Of a DNA stretch of 64,000 nucleotides, positions 48,801-63,911 are shown one piece after another. The stretch comes from Xiphias gladius (lineage: Eukaryota > Chordata > Actinopteri > Istiophoriformes > Xiphiidae), in assembly GCF_016859285.1 (NCBI RefSeq), contig NC_053409.1, forward strand, positions 20,903,976 to 20,967,975, written 5' to 3'. The notes under the pieces were generated by a model. It saw only the letters and a program-made list of their open reading frames with translations. It was not told the origin of the DNA and made no database searches. A program made the translations under genes and the position numbers. The number at the start of each line of letters is the position of its first letter. Position 1 is the first letter of the stretch.

Positions 48801-51800
48801 ATCCCGAAGATTTTTAGAGCCACCTGGAGTTTAAACATAATAATAATCAGCACAAATAGAGGGAGAGATGTTGGTTACTCTTGGATCATGCAACCTGCGA
48901 GCTTACCTGGAGAACTGAATCACCCATTAGGTGAGTGAGATAGGCCATGGCCAGACACAGCAGCCCATAGGACATCGCTTATCGAGGAGGCAAAAGTTGA
49001 AACAGGTGCGTCATTCACTATGCAGCTCAGTTTCACGCATTCCTGGACTTAAAGCTTCAGGGGGCTCACCTAAGGCTTTGGACAGCAGGGTTGCTCTGGC
49101 CTCTGTCATGGCGCGGAAATGTGGTTTGATGAGGTCTTCCATTGTCACCGTGGCCAAGGAGTTAAAGGCAGAGGAGATGGTGCTGTACGGGGAAAGCAAA
49201 AAAAAAAAGAAAAAAGAAAAAAGAAAAATTTTAGAGAGGTTTTACAGAGGTCTGTGGTGCTGTTACATTAGACTGCATTGGTTCTAGCCAGGTGTGCCTA
49301 ATAAAGATATAGACATGCAGAGATAAAGAACAATAATCAGTGAAATCTAACCAATACAATAACACAGGCGAAAGATGATAAAGTGCAACAGCAAACCTGT
49401 ATTCGGGGTAACTTTTACTCAAGTCAAAACATGTCACTGACCTCTGTGACTTCATCTGGGTCAAGACTCAACACCTGAAATGTGAAAAGTCCACTAAGGC
49501 GTTTTCGACCAATAAATAGTTGCACGTGGTGTTGAACTCTTTACTCTGACGCTCACAGGTTGCTTGGAATACCAGAAAAACATGCGAGGAGGAGTCGCAA
49601 CCAAGTCTGATGGCTCATTGTACTAATGGGGGTCAGAGCTATGCATGTGTTGACTGATAGCGAGATACGGCAAAGCTTTATGTGCGAGCCTCACTTGTGG
49701 ACGCCTGATAGCGGTTAATGTTAAGACCCATACCTGAGCGCCGCGCTGAATAAACAAGCGACAAACAGTCCGGGCAGTCCAGGCAGACCTTGCAGCATAT
49801 CCATCACAAAGTATATCACCATCTGTGGGAAAACACATAATGAAACACAGTTTCCTGGAACCTTCAGTTCGATTTGCATAAATGTCTTAGTCACCAGAAA
49901 CGAAACGAAAATCTAACGAACCAGTGACAGCAAAGACACCACACTGGCATAATGAGCCTAATGTCCTAGAAGGAATTATTGTAAAACAAATACGCAGCTG
50001 TAGTTTTGACGTTAGCCCTGTGTGCCCTGGAGGGTTCTTTATATACAGTGCACTCAGACAGTATTCAGACCCCTTAACTTTTTTCCACAATTTGTCATGT
50101 CAGCGCCCCGTTTGCCAGAGCATGAAGCAAGTGGCTCGGGGGACCACGGCGCTGAAACTCACCGCGTCCCGTGAGGAGGTGCCCAGGTTGTCGGAGTGAT
50201 CCTCTCCGCAGTAACGTGCAAACATGACCAGCCCCATCACACAGCTGAGAGCCAGAGCCAACTGCAGGCAGGGAAACACCATGTAGCAAGACCTGCAGGG
50301 CGTTAAGAACATTTGTTTTGCTTAACGCTGTCATATCTGAGATTTTAAGAACCCTGAAAATGATATGTCAGTCAATAGTTTTTTGTTTTTAAAAAAACAA
50401 AAAACAAATAACAAACATTTTGATAAGGATCTCTTAAATTAGTTTTTAAAGAATTGTGACCTGGATGTTCACTAGAACGACAGTTGAACAAAAGTGAGCC
50501 TACAGTCCCGCCCAGTAACAGCTCTGTGAGGCTGTCACTGGGCACAGCGGTGCTTTGAGTTCAACGCTAACGTCAGAATGCTAACATGCTGATGCTTGGC
50601 GGGTAATATTTACCAGGTTCCCCATCTTAGCTTAGCGTCCTAACGTGCTGACATTCATAAATTAGCAGTAAACACAAAGTACAGCTGGGGCTGACGGGAA
50701 TGTCATTACTTTTGCAAGAACTTAGTCTTAAACCTAATTACTGGATAAATTCAAATTTTGACCTCATGACGGCATTAGAGGAAGAGTTAAGGGATCGTTA
50801 AAGTTATTGGAATTTTTTATGCTAATATCTTCAAATTTCATGGCAGTTCACCCGACAGTCACTGACATATTTTACTCCGAACCAAAAACGTCAACCACGT
50901 GAACCACGAATATCGGTACATCCCCATCCATTCAATAGCTTAGATAATTCGGTCCGGGCCAAAGTGGAGTTCCAGGCGTGTCTGTGCTCTCTTACGGACA
51001 AACTAACGGTGACACTCCTTGTTCTGAGATTCCGCCGAGTTCGAGTTTTTCTTTGGCCGCACTTCTTGTGCAGCAATAGAGTTTTTAAATTTAGCCGAGC
51101 AAATGTAAACACTTTCATGAACTAGACATACTGCTGGAACCCTTTTTGAGGTGTAGGACAACTAGTAACACAAGGAAGCAGAATAGGCCATTCATTAGGT
51201 GAACCTTGAACAAAATCTTATTTACAATGCAAATTTATAGGGCAGGGTGACTCTTAACCCATGCAGAGGGGCAATACGTGTCATGCGAATAGCTGGAGGC
51301 GTTACATAATGTCCCTGTTGTACGTGTTCACAGAAGCTGACAGAAGTTTGTAGAGATTCCTTGACATCCTCTCACATTTTGTTGTGTTATTTGTTGCTTG
51401 TGCGGTGAAATGCATTTTCATTCCAAGTTCACTGTTAAGACTCTCTGCTTTAATGTCAAAAGTGAAAAATCCACGGTCTGTGTACCTGACAGCCTCCCTC
51501 TCTGTGCGCGAGCTGAGATATCTTTGGACCTGAGCCTGGTTCACTCCGTACAAGGACAGCATGAGGAAGACCCCACCAACCCCCAGAGTCCAGAAAGTGT
51601 GTCTCTCTGTGGGATCTGGGTTTAGGCTGAACACAAGAGAGAAAATACAGCACAGAGACAAGACATTTTTTTTCCCCATTATTTTATTCAGCATTTAGTA
51701 AACACACACACACATACATATACATGAATAAAAGGTTACAAGCGATGAGGTTGGTTTACAAAACATAACAGGTCAAATGCTTATATTTACATTAACTCAC

Positions 51801-54345
51801 TGGCAGCAGAACAGAGCTAAGAAATGTTAAATATATAATATGGAACTGTTCAGGTTGTTTCTTATTGGTTTTGTTTTTTTCTTAAAGCCGATTGTTGCTC
51901 CATTGATATATTTTTTGTTAGGAGATCCAACCGTTGTGAAATACTGATCTTTTTCCTACTTTTCCAGTTTAGTAGCAGTGTTTTCTTGCTGACGGTTAGG
52001 GCTACAAGTAGGGGTGTTATGACCTGTTTTGAACATGTCTTGAGCATATCCAGATCGTCATGTACGCACAGGTAAGGGGATAATGGAAGGCTACAGCCAA
52101 GGAACAGGAATAGCGTGGTGGCTACTTCTTCCCGGCAAGGTTGTATCGGTGGACACAGCCAGAGTGCGCGTAATGTGAACTCTGTGAATAGTCTGGTGTC
52201 GCATTAGCCTTATGTCAGTATTCCTGGACAGACAAGATACTTTAACGCTTCATAATAGACCTTTAATGCAACAGAATTACAGTCACTGTAATTTACAAAG
52301 TCATAAAAAGAAGTGTAGGCACAGGTATGTATTTGAAATAATGAATCTGAACCAAGGAACCTGCAGGATTTTAGTCAAACCACAAAGCACAGTAGTTGAT
52401 TTCACTAATTAGTTTCTCCTCCCTGGTAAACGTTTTTTGTTTTGGTTCTACGGCCTAAAAACTCTACCATTGTGTTTCACTGTCACTGCTCCCATCCATT
52501 CCCGACGCCGGTCACTCTCCCACACACACTACGACATGGACTTACTCGACACCGGAGATGCGGTTCCCCTCACAGACTTTCCTCCAAACTTCAGACACTC
52601 CTCCCGACTGCTGCACTCCCACCACGATGACAGCCAGCTGCCCTGCAAACATCACAACAGTCTGAAAGACGTCTGTCCAGATGACAGCCTTCAACCCACC
52701 CTGTCAGGAACGGACAAGACACATGGGAATTAATTTGGTACATGCTAGCATTAAAATGCTATATGCTGTTTAAGTAAACAATCATATCAATATTTAGCAT
52801 TTAAATGAATACTTGATATATTTAAAATATAGACCTTTCTACAAGTGATACATAACATGGACATAATAATAACATTTGTGTAGGAATACCACCTTTCTGG
52901 GAGGAAATGTATTTCATTTTTGACAAAGTATTTTTAAGAGATTTTGAGTGGTAATTTGTATTTTTTTTTTCTTTTTCTTTTTTTTTCGGTAAGAGCTGAA
53001 GTCAGTCCTCATCTGTCAAGAGACATGACACTTCACACAAGAGCTGTTAGGGTAATAAAAAACAGAAAGAAAGAAAAAAAAGAGATCCGAAGACAAGTGA
53101 ATGAATCAGCGTGAGTTCTGAATATGCTGCTGATTACGGTCACAGATAGCAAGTCATGAACATGAAATTAGGCTGTATGAGAGTGACTCTTACTAACAAC
53201 TCACCAGTGTTGTGTATAAAGTGCACACTAGGCCAGTGGCCAGCACTGTTCCCCATAATTCAAATCCAGTAACTGAAAGAAAAGCACAGTAACACGCTGA
53301 ACCACGAATCCCATCCATTCAAACTTCGCTGAGTCAGAGAGAAATATACGAATTTTTTTCGTACCTGCATTTAGTGCAAAGGCAGGAGTATACACACAAA
53401 CTCCCATATAGATAACCTGTAGCCGAGCAAATAAAAAGACCAATCAGAGACTATCAACTTTACAAAAGGCAAATAAACAAAAGATTCTGAGGCTAATAAA
53501 TAGATGCATTACAGGGATGCAACAAACCTATCCACCGTATTGGTATCGGGGCGATAATGACGTTATTAATATTGATAATTCGACAGTTTGGAAAAAAAAT
53601 GCTTTTTTGCTTTCTTGCCGGAAGTTAAATGACAAGACAGAGAGCAGCATATGAAGCTACCACCAGCATCCTGCCCCAGAAATTGTGCGGCACAGTTAAA
53701 CCACATCTTGTCATTTTTACACTTCAGTTTTTGTATGGATGAAAAAACACAAGAGGTAACGGGTGGAACTGTCATTAGGAGAGAAGAAGTCGGACTGGTG
53801 CAGCGAGTGTTGCACTCACCATCTGTAAGATGAAGGTCAAAGTTCCGCAGATACGCACTGATTTGCTGAAGCGCATTTCAAGATACTGTGACACAAAACA
53901 ACATGAAAACTGTAGGTCAAGAAGGGAACACACACCTTAAATATGAACTAATTTAAATCCAGTACAACTGGAAAAAATTAAAACAGCTTGAACACACCTG
54001 GTAAGCGCTGGAGACTCGCAGTCTGTACAACACTGGAATGAAGACATGTGCTGGAATGAAGAGGCCCAGGACGTAAGCACAGCCGATGAACCAGTACTGA
54101 GTACCGTGGGTGTATATCTCTGCCGGTATGCCTATGATCGCCACGGCGGACTGGAATGAGGCGATGAGCGACAGGGAAACAGGGAGACAGCTCATGCTCC
54201 GGTCTGCCAACAAGAACTCCTGCGTGGTCCGCTGACGCCCACCAGACAGGGCATAGTACATGCCGATGCCCAAAGAGGCAGCGAGCAAAACGGCAAATAT
54301 CACATAGTCCACCACCGTGAAGTGCTTCCTGTCGGACGGGTCCAT
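45890..54345 (-). CDS. slc5a6: Sodium-dependent multivitamin transporter (SMVT)
   Basis: Fifteen coding exons (minus strand, in order): 53998-54345, 53820-53885, 53365-53416, 53205-53272, 52546-52700, 51486-51626, 50163-50292, 49734-49822, 49070-49182, 48907-48977, 48737-48823, 47006-47178, 46817-46923, 46581-46702, 45890-46036. Phases agree and give 622 aa, against about 635 in human. Diagnostic stretches include [65 protein letters not shown] and [15 protein letters not shown], all very close to human SLC5A6. The protein is a multi-pass plasma-membrane sodium symporter for biotin, pantothenate and lipoate. The C-terminus ETAV is a class I PDZ ligand, paralleling the human ending. The chosen ATG (54343-54345) has purine at -3 and G at +4. 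An out-of-frame ATG at 54436 lies upstream and overlaps exon 1. Confidence 0.95.
47240..47310. repeat. Dispersed repeat fragment, slc5a6 intron 11
   Basis: TTTCCAACATGGGGG and GGTCCCAGATAAATCTGAG match a common teleost repeat and a piece near 2287-2335. Confidence 0.4.
49253..49310. mobile_element. One end of a Tc1-type MITE, slc5a6 intron 8
   Basis: TACATTAGACTGCATTGG followed by AGGTGTGCCTAATAAAG matches the right end of the element at 8211-8596. Confidence 0.55.
50041..50101. mobile_element. Terminal fragment of a Tc1-like transposon, slc5a6 intron 7
   Basis: ATACAGTGCACTCAGACAGT then ATTCAGACCCCTTAAC and TTTTTCCACAATTTGTCATG is the characteristic inverted-repeat end of a fish Tc1-like element. 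The rest of the element is absent. Confidence 0.7.
50550..50900. repeat. Teleost repeat family copy 3, slc5a6 intron 6
   Basis: Motifs GAATGCTAACATGCTGATG, AACACAAAGTACAGCTG, GGGAATGTCATTAC and AAATTTCATGGCAGTTCA appear in an order I know from a widespread teleost repeat. It is related to copies at 39290 and 42170. Confidence 0.6.
51850..52250 (-). mobile_element. 3' fragment of a LINE (L1/Tx1-type) ORF2
   Basis: A minus-strand frame includes [24 protein letters not shown] and [18 protein letters not shown], which resemble the C-terminal end of fish L1-type ORF2 proteins (the [10 protein letters not shown] motif). The upstream body of the element is missing. It sits in slc5a6 intron 5 in the same orientation as the gene. 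Confidence 0.6.
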
Positions 54346-55928
54346 TGCGATTGTCTCCTGGCTGCAGTTGGGGAGGTTTTCTTCCTCCTGCAGTCGCACA
54401 GTCAGACGGATGGGAAACGTCTTTGTCCACACCCATCAGTCAGGAGAGTCCAGCAGCCTTGAAGAAAGTGAAAACACTGATTAAATGTATCTGTGTGTGT
54501 GAGAAAGCATGCTCAAACGCCTTATTCTCAAAAACAAATCACTTAACTGTAGGGCTGCAACTAACCATTACTTTCACTGTTGATTATTATTTTAAGCAAA
54601 AATCCCAAATATTTGCTGGTTGCAGTTTCTCATATTTGAGGATTTTGTGCTTCTCTTTGTTGTACATGACAATTACCTGAATATTTCTAGGTTTTGGACT
54701 GATGGTCCAACAAAATAAGATATTTAAAAGACATTACGTTGGGCTGTGGCACATTCTGAACAGGCAAATTTCACAATTTGCTAACATAGAGACAAAACGA
54801 TTAATCGATAATGAAAATAAGTGTTAGTTGCAGCCCTGATTCTTTTGCCTGACCCGGTTTTTCTGACAGATTCCTAACTTCCCAGATAATACAGATAGAA
54901 GGTGAAACAGCTGGCACCTTTGCCGTCGCCTAAACTGACCTGTTTGCTGCAGAAAAGCATTGTTGCACGAGACAACCTCCTGTCTGTGAAATGGGACTCA
55001 GTGTAGACAAATCAAGGTCACACAACTTCTGTGTCAGCTCTCCCGTAATTATCCGGATCCAAAAATACTGAGTGATGCTTTGGAAATGTGAAGGGGAGGT
55101 GTCCCGCTACTCTGCCCTCCAAAGAGAGTGCAGCCGAGGGATTTGCAGGTCAGAGTTATCAAAGCATTGCCAGCCGTGGTGGACAGAGGTTTCTAAATTT
55201 GTTTTCTAACCTTTTATCCCCTGGGATTATTCAATTGTAGTTCTTTTTTTTTTTTTGCTTTGCACATATTAAAAATCTGTAAATTAATCCTATTATAAAT
55301 CAAGGCAGACAGTCTTTTTGGATTGTTGCATCACCACTATCATCCCATGCCCTCAAACCAGGACTGCTTCTTGATTAATCTGACAGTTTCTCCTAAATGT
55401 TAGCAAATAGTTAAATGTGCCCCCTTGCAACTTCCCCAGAGCCCGTGGTAACATCTTCAGACGTCTTCTCGCGTCCGATCAACAGGATGTAACCCAGGGA
55501 TATTCAATTTACGAAAGTGAGAAACCGAGAGAAGCAGCAAATCCTCACATCCGAGAAGCTGGAGAAGAGCGAAAGACCAAAACCCACAGGTGGACCACAG
55601 GAGACAGCACACAGCACAAGCTGACTGTGAAGTACTGCAGAGAGGGGAATGGCGCAAGAACATTTCAGTGACTTTTACTTCCCTAGAAGACGCTGCTGTG
55701 GGGACCTCAGCCATACTAGTTATAAAAATTAAAAAAAAATAAAACAACTAATGGTGATATTTCTCTGTCGAGTCAAGTCAAATGCGGCTATTTACACAGT
55801 TGACCCTCAAGTATCTGACAAAAAGCTGCTTAAGTCAGCTGAATGTGAGGCAACGTGAACATGAAATAAACTTTGGATTTAAAAAAAAAAAAAAAGTAGA
55901 CAGATCATATTACACGGGGCAGACTCAC
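54346..55928. other. 5' untranslated part and first intron of slc5a6
   Basis: On the minus strand a donor (GTGAGT) at 55923-55928 probably joins to an acceptor near 54455 (CACTTTCTTCAAG), upstream of the start codon. Apart from the MITE at 54550-54838 no other feature is seen. Confidence 0.5.
54550..54838. mobile_element. Complete hAT-like MITE
   Basis: The ends AGGGCTGCAACTAAC and GTTAGTTGCAGCCCT are perfect 15-bp inverted repeats, and weaker inverted similarity continues for about 20 bp. It has no coding capacity. It is the best-preserved member of the family also found at 15640, 17155, 34572 and 61665. Confidence 0.8.
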
Positions 55929-56318
55929 CTTCACATACCAGCACTGCTGTCATCCGGGCGAGGCAGTGGCACCATGCTTTGTTTTTGTTTTTTTTAACTG
56001 AGCCACGTTCAAGCAAGTGCAACGTTAGCCAGAGTAAAGAGCAAAGCCCAAGCCCGAGCGCCGCGGACGCGTTTTCCGGGCAAGAAGAACGCTTATCTGA
56101 CGATCTCCTCGGCGGTGATCTTAAAGTTATCGAGTAACTCGCCGCCTGCTCCCCGTCCACGGCGCCATGTGATCGCGGGCTGTGTTGAATGTGCTTCCGG
56201 GCCGGGGTTGACGCGGCGTTGCGACGACAGTGACGCCTGGAGCCGCCAAAATCAAAAAAACAAAACAAAAACCCGCAGCTCGTAGAGACCACTTACAAAC
56301 TACCAGACACAAACACAC
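55929..56318. promoter_or_regulatory. Probable divergent promoter of slc5a6 and cenpo
   Basis: GC- and CpG-rich sequence lies between the likely first non-coding exon of slc5a6 (minus strand, ending at 55929) and the cenpo start codon. There is no obvious TATA box. Head-to-head layout and CpG richness suggest a shared housekeeping-type promoter, but transcription starts cannot be placed. Confidence 0.5.
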
Positions 56319-60109
<3,791 letters not shown>

Positions 60110-60217
60110 TCTACTCTACGAAACTGAGCACTGTTTTTACATGTAATGAAAAAATATGTACATATTTCATTCTTTTTTTTTTTCCTCGATGTTGCAAACG
60201 CTGAGCTGTCAGTAGAT

Positions 60218-60223
60218 AATAAA
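60218..60223 (+). other. cenpo polyadenylation signal
   Basis: AATAAA about 110 bp after the cenpo stop, in the 147-bp space before the convergent gene's stop codon. Confidence 0.6.
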
Positions 60224-60256
60224 GTTGTGTTAACGACTCCAAACTTTCAAGTTCCT

Positions 60257-60877
60257 CTATGGAGTTTCCACAAGTATTTTCATGTTGCCTGAGTCCTTGA
60301 GACTTTCTATAAATGCTGTCACCCTCTTGTGTATCGCTTCCCTCTGAAGCTGTCTCACCCTCTCCATTTCCTCTCGGGCTCTCTGCTGTGTTCTGGCCAG
60401 TTCTCTGTCTGATATTGAGTCGATGGTTGCGATATTCTTCATCTGCATGAGAGACACGTTGCTCTGGACGTTGCCTCTGTGTCTCGTCGGACTTGTGGGT
60501 TTAACTGACGATGGTGGTGCCGATGTCAACCGACTCTGCTCCACCGGTTCAGACCCTCGATTGTGATACTGGGATTTGCGGGAATACAGTCTTCCGCCAT
60601 CAGATGTGTGAATACCTCTGACGCGTGTCTCGGAGCCCTTGTGTTCTCCAATTTCTTTCATAGCGATGTCGACTGTAGCTTTGGGCTCACAGACTTTTAC
60701 CATCCCCAATCTTCTCTGTTCATTTATCAGCCAGTCTCGTCTCTGCTGAAGCATTTTGCGGGCGTACCGGTACTGCCTGTCCAGCATGTTTAGTTTATGC
60801 CGGAGATCTCTGTCCTCCTTTTGGTTCAACACTCTCAGCTCTCTGTGCGGCACAGGTCTTCTGTAGATTTGATCCAT
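60257..60877 (-). CDS. Uncharacterised coiled-coil protein
   Basis: A single coding exon gives 206 aa beginning MDQIYRRPVPHRELRVLN. I chose this ATG because a splice acceptor (TTTTTTCCCTTTAG) lies 11 bases upstream on the minus strand and joins to a donor at about 60978. The frame continues upstream past the splice without an ATG before a stop, so the first exon is probably non-coding. Two charged helical stretches are visible: DLRHKLNMLDRQYRYARKM onward (about residues 23-55) and ARTQQRAREEMERVRQLQRE (about 163-182). The middle is polar and rich in S, T and P. No domain or homologue is recognised; a distant resemblance to small coiled-coil proteins such as CCDC190 is only an impression. It is tail-to-tail with cenpo, with 147 bp between stop codons. 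Confidence 0.7.
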   Translation of the reverse strand: MDQIYRRPVPHRELRVLNQKEDRDLRHKLNMLDRQYRYARKMLQQRRDWLINEQRRLGMVKVCEPKATVDIAMKEIGEHKGSETRVRGIHTSDGGRLYSRKSQYHNRGSEPVEQSRLTSAPPSSVKPTSPTRHRGNVQSNVSLMQMKNIATIDSISDRELARTQQRAREEMERVRQLQREAIHKRVTAFIESLKDSGNMKILVETP

Positions 60878-61664
60878 TTGTATAAGGGCTAAAGGGAAAA
60901 AATACATATTTTTGAGTCCATTTCTTTCATTAAGCCTGTCAGTTTTTAAGTTAAAGCCAAGGATTTCTTTTTCCTTACCTGAGTTTTGTGCATCATCCCC
61001 CCAGAGCACTGTTACAGAGGAGTGTCTGCTGCTATGGCTGTCTCAGCGTGTGTAATAAAATAGCCCCATTGTTTTTCTGAAGTGAAGTGGATGGGATTGT
61101 TGGTAAATGCAACAGAGTTGTTGAGAGATTCAATTTCAAGATGCCTTCAGAGCACAGTCACGGGGCTTCTCGGAGGTTATACAATCAGTAAATAACAATG
61201 ACTGTTTGGGGCTTTGAGAAAGAGTTTTCTCTCAGCTGTGTTCAGCTGTCAAGCTTTGGGGAATAATCCCTCTACCTCTGTCGTCTCACATTATCTTTCA
61301 GTGTTTGACGTCTACGTTACATTTTAAGCTTTGCTGACAGTGTTGGAATATGTTTAATCATGATAAAATTACTTCTAAAATACAAAGACCACAGTTGCAG
61401 TATTTCAGTTTTACATTAATAAATGACGTAGTAGCAAACCACTGCACGTTGAATGCAGATTTAACAAAATACTGTATCTGGGACTTTAGAAATACTGAGG
61501 TTTATGAGATCAGAGTCTCCCATAAAAAAAAAAACAATTATTCTAAGAGATGTTTTCATAGACAAAAAATTAAAAATAGAATTTTTTTCCCCCATTATAT
61601 TTAATTGTTTGGCAATTTTTTTGTTATCTCCCCGTGTGATGGTCTACCTCATGTTTATTCTACA

Positions 61665-61950
61665 CTAAAGCTGAACTGGTTAGTTGAAAAATTAATCAGC
61701 ATCACTTTGAGAACTGATTAATCATTTAAATTGTTTTTAAGCCAGCTTGTCAAATTTGAACATTTTCAGTTTTTCCCCAATCAGGCTTGAGAGTAAACCT
61801 AAACAATATCTTAAGCTTAAAGACATTCGAAGATGTTCTCTTGTCTTGGGCTCTGGAAACTTGTAATGGACATTTTTACAAACCAAACAATGAATTGAAT
61901 AATCGAGAAAATAATCAATATTCGCTGACAGTGAAAATAATCTCGACACT
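61665..61950. mobile_element. Diverged hAT-like MITE
   Basis: It starts AAAGCTGAACTGGTTAGTTG, and the right part has AATCGAGAAAATAATCAA, as in other family members. The terminal GCAGCCCT end is missing. The inner motif ACAAACCAAACAATGAATTG matches the 15640 copy. Confidence 0.5.
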
Positions 61951-62954
61951 GCCAGGAATATAACTCTACATTACCATATTTCTCAATTCACTTTACTTTT
62001 TTTAAATTTTTTTTATTTTGCCTAAAAATAGTCAAATTGGACCTAAACACATCAGAATCAGTCATAAACATATGTAATTGCTTGTAACCAACTATTCAAC
62101 ATAACCTCTTTGGTTAAACCCCCCCCCAGATTTCCAGAAACAATACAGAGGGCATGATCTCGGGCTCCTCGGTGGCGACACAAAGGTTGTAAATTATCGT
62201 GCAGTTTCCCTTTAACATGCCTCGTCCTATGCCAGAGAGCCTGCCCCCACCCCGACTCACCCCCCACCCTCTCTGACAGTTTGATCCCTCCCGCGCCAAA
62301 CTGAAGCCCGGTCTGGACGATGGCAAAGCAAAACTTCCCAAAACCTCTCACAGTCGTCTCAGACTCGCTGAACTGTTGATATCTTTGCCTGGTAAGTTCG
62401 GTTTTTGTTGGTGTTTTTTTTTTTTTTTAAATGCTTCAACATAATTTACAGGTAACAGAGCGATGCGCTGTCAATGGAGCAGCCGTCCTCCACTGCGAAC
62501 CGGTGCATTTTCTCCCTCTGATCGTTGCTGTGAAACGACTTAATCGAACCGTTGTAACCGGTTCAGAGACTTTAATCAGAGGCGCCTCCGGCTACACGAC
62601 CTGAACCTTTGACATTCCGGCGCAGGCGCGTTGTGTAACGGGCCATTACGCAATCGTGTATCTCTCTCTCTCTCTCGTTTCCCCCATTCTTCTTCCGCTA
62701 AATAGTTTTGTTATTCGCATCCCAGTTCAGGACACAGCCGCTCTGCACTGATGCGGTTTTACCAAGGTGGTTCGTGATTAGTCTCTCGCCTGCACGCAAT
62801 GACACGTTCGTGCGTAAAGGGCTGGCTCGCCCAGATTACAAAAACAAAAATAGTAGCAACAACAATAATGTTTTTTTTTTTCTTTTCTGACCCATCGTTT
62901 GTGCAGATAGTTTGGGCTCCATGTGCCCATGCAGGTTTGGAGATACACTCGCAG

Positions 62955-63345
62955 CGCACTTCATCAGGAACACCTGTACACCTGCTTGTTCATGCCATCA
63001 TCCAATCAGTCAATCATGTAGGCAGCACCTGCAGATACAGCTCAGGAGATTCGGTTGATGGTCACATCAAACGTGAGAATTGGGGGGGGGTGTGTGATCT
63101 CAGTGTCTTTGACCTTGGCGCGATTGTTGGCGCCAGCTGGTCCGAGTATCTCTGAAACTTCTGAACTCCTGGGACTTTCCCACACAACAGTCTCAAGGGT
63201 TTTTTGTTTCGGGATGGTGCGAAAAACAGAAAAGGTCCGGCGAGCGGGGGCTCCGCAGACGGAAACGCCTCGTTGGTGAGAGAGGCCAGAGGAGAAAGGC
63301 CAGACTGGTTGGAGCAGATTCAGTCCACACCTACATTTTCCAGGG
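62955..63345 (+). mobile_element. 5' part of a Tc1-like transposon
   Basis: CAGGAACACCTGTACACCTG is followed by a transposase-like beginning: frames include GPSISETSELLGLSHTTVSR, the helix-turn-helix part of a widespread fish Tc1-like transposase, then MVRKTEKVRRAG. The similarity stops near AGACTGGTTGGAGCAGATT, so the catalytic region is absent and the copy is dead. It lies between the proposed 5'UTR exon and first coding exon of tp53i3. Confidence 0.75.
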
Positions 63346-63770
63346 ATCACTTATTATATCATCATCATTATTATAAATAAAGGTATAATCATGTTTCTGT
63401 AAGAACTGGTGCTTTCCAGTCTGTTCAGGTATGGTTGCTATTGCCGTTGATAGTAACTACCCACTATTTCCTTTTTTTTCCCCCCTAACCAAATCACAGT
63501 TGCCGCTGCTGGGACTCTCAAATGCATCACATCCTGCGCACTGGAAGAGTTTTACTGGGAAACACCTACCAGACGGCGAGTGTTTTTAAAAAAAACCCAC
63601 GAATTAAAAGCTTTCGTAGAGTTGCCTCGGGTTAACTTGCTGTCGTTTACGTTGTGGCCCTTGGCACGCCAGTTATAGGTTTTGGTGAGGCATGTATTTA
63701 GAGAAGAATTTTAATCCTCTCTCCCTTCCTTTTGCAGGCCTGGCGCAAGTGTTGCTCGAGCTTTGCCGAG

Positions 63771-63911
63771 ATGATGCAGGCGGTGTGTGTCGACGTACCG
63801 GGAGGACCAGAGAATCTGCTGCTGCGGACTGTCCCCAGACCTCAACCCAAAGACGGAGAAGTCCTGATTAAGGTTCATGCGACCGCCCTCAACAGGGCAG
63901 ACTTATTACAG
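63771..63911 (+). CDS. tp53i3: TP53I3 (PIG3) quinone oxidoreductase, first coding exon only
   Basis: The exon probably starts at 63739 and ends at a GTACAA donor after 63911, giving 47 codons from the ATG at 63771. The sequence [19 protein letters not shown] and then [18 protein letters not shown] is the N-terminal GroES-like fold of medium-chain quinone reductases and closely follows human TP53I3. The family reduces quinones with NADPH and is p53-induced in mammals. Two adjacent ATGs are available. The frame is also open upstream to the acceptor, so a longer N-terminus cannot be excluded. The rest of the gene lies beyond the window. Confidence 0.9.

Larger units (their letters stand above)
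60878..63770. other. Region between the coiled-coil gene and tp53i3
   Basis: Holds the likely non-coding first exon of the coiled-coil gene (from about 60979), two mobile-element remnants and the tp53i3 upstream region. A GTAAGT donor at 62392, after GC-rich sequence from about 62200, probably ends a tp53i3 5'UTR exon; its acceptor is the TTTTGCAG ending at 63738. A short CT tract lies at 62662-62679. CpG-rich sequence near 62580-62650 may be the promoter or first intron. Confidence 0.45.

Noticed and set aside
62058-62351. 97-codon minus-strand frame in the GC-rich region before tp53i3
   Set aside because: Starts at GTG and lies over a better-supported plus-strand 5'UTR exon ending at a GTAAGT donor.
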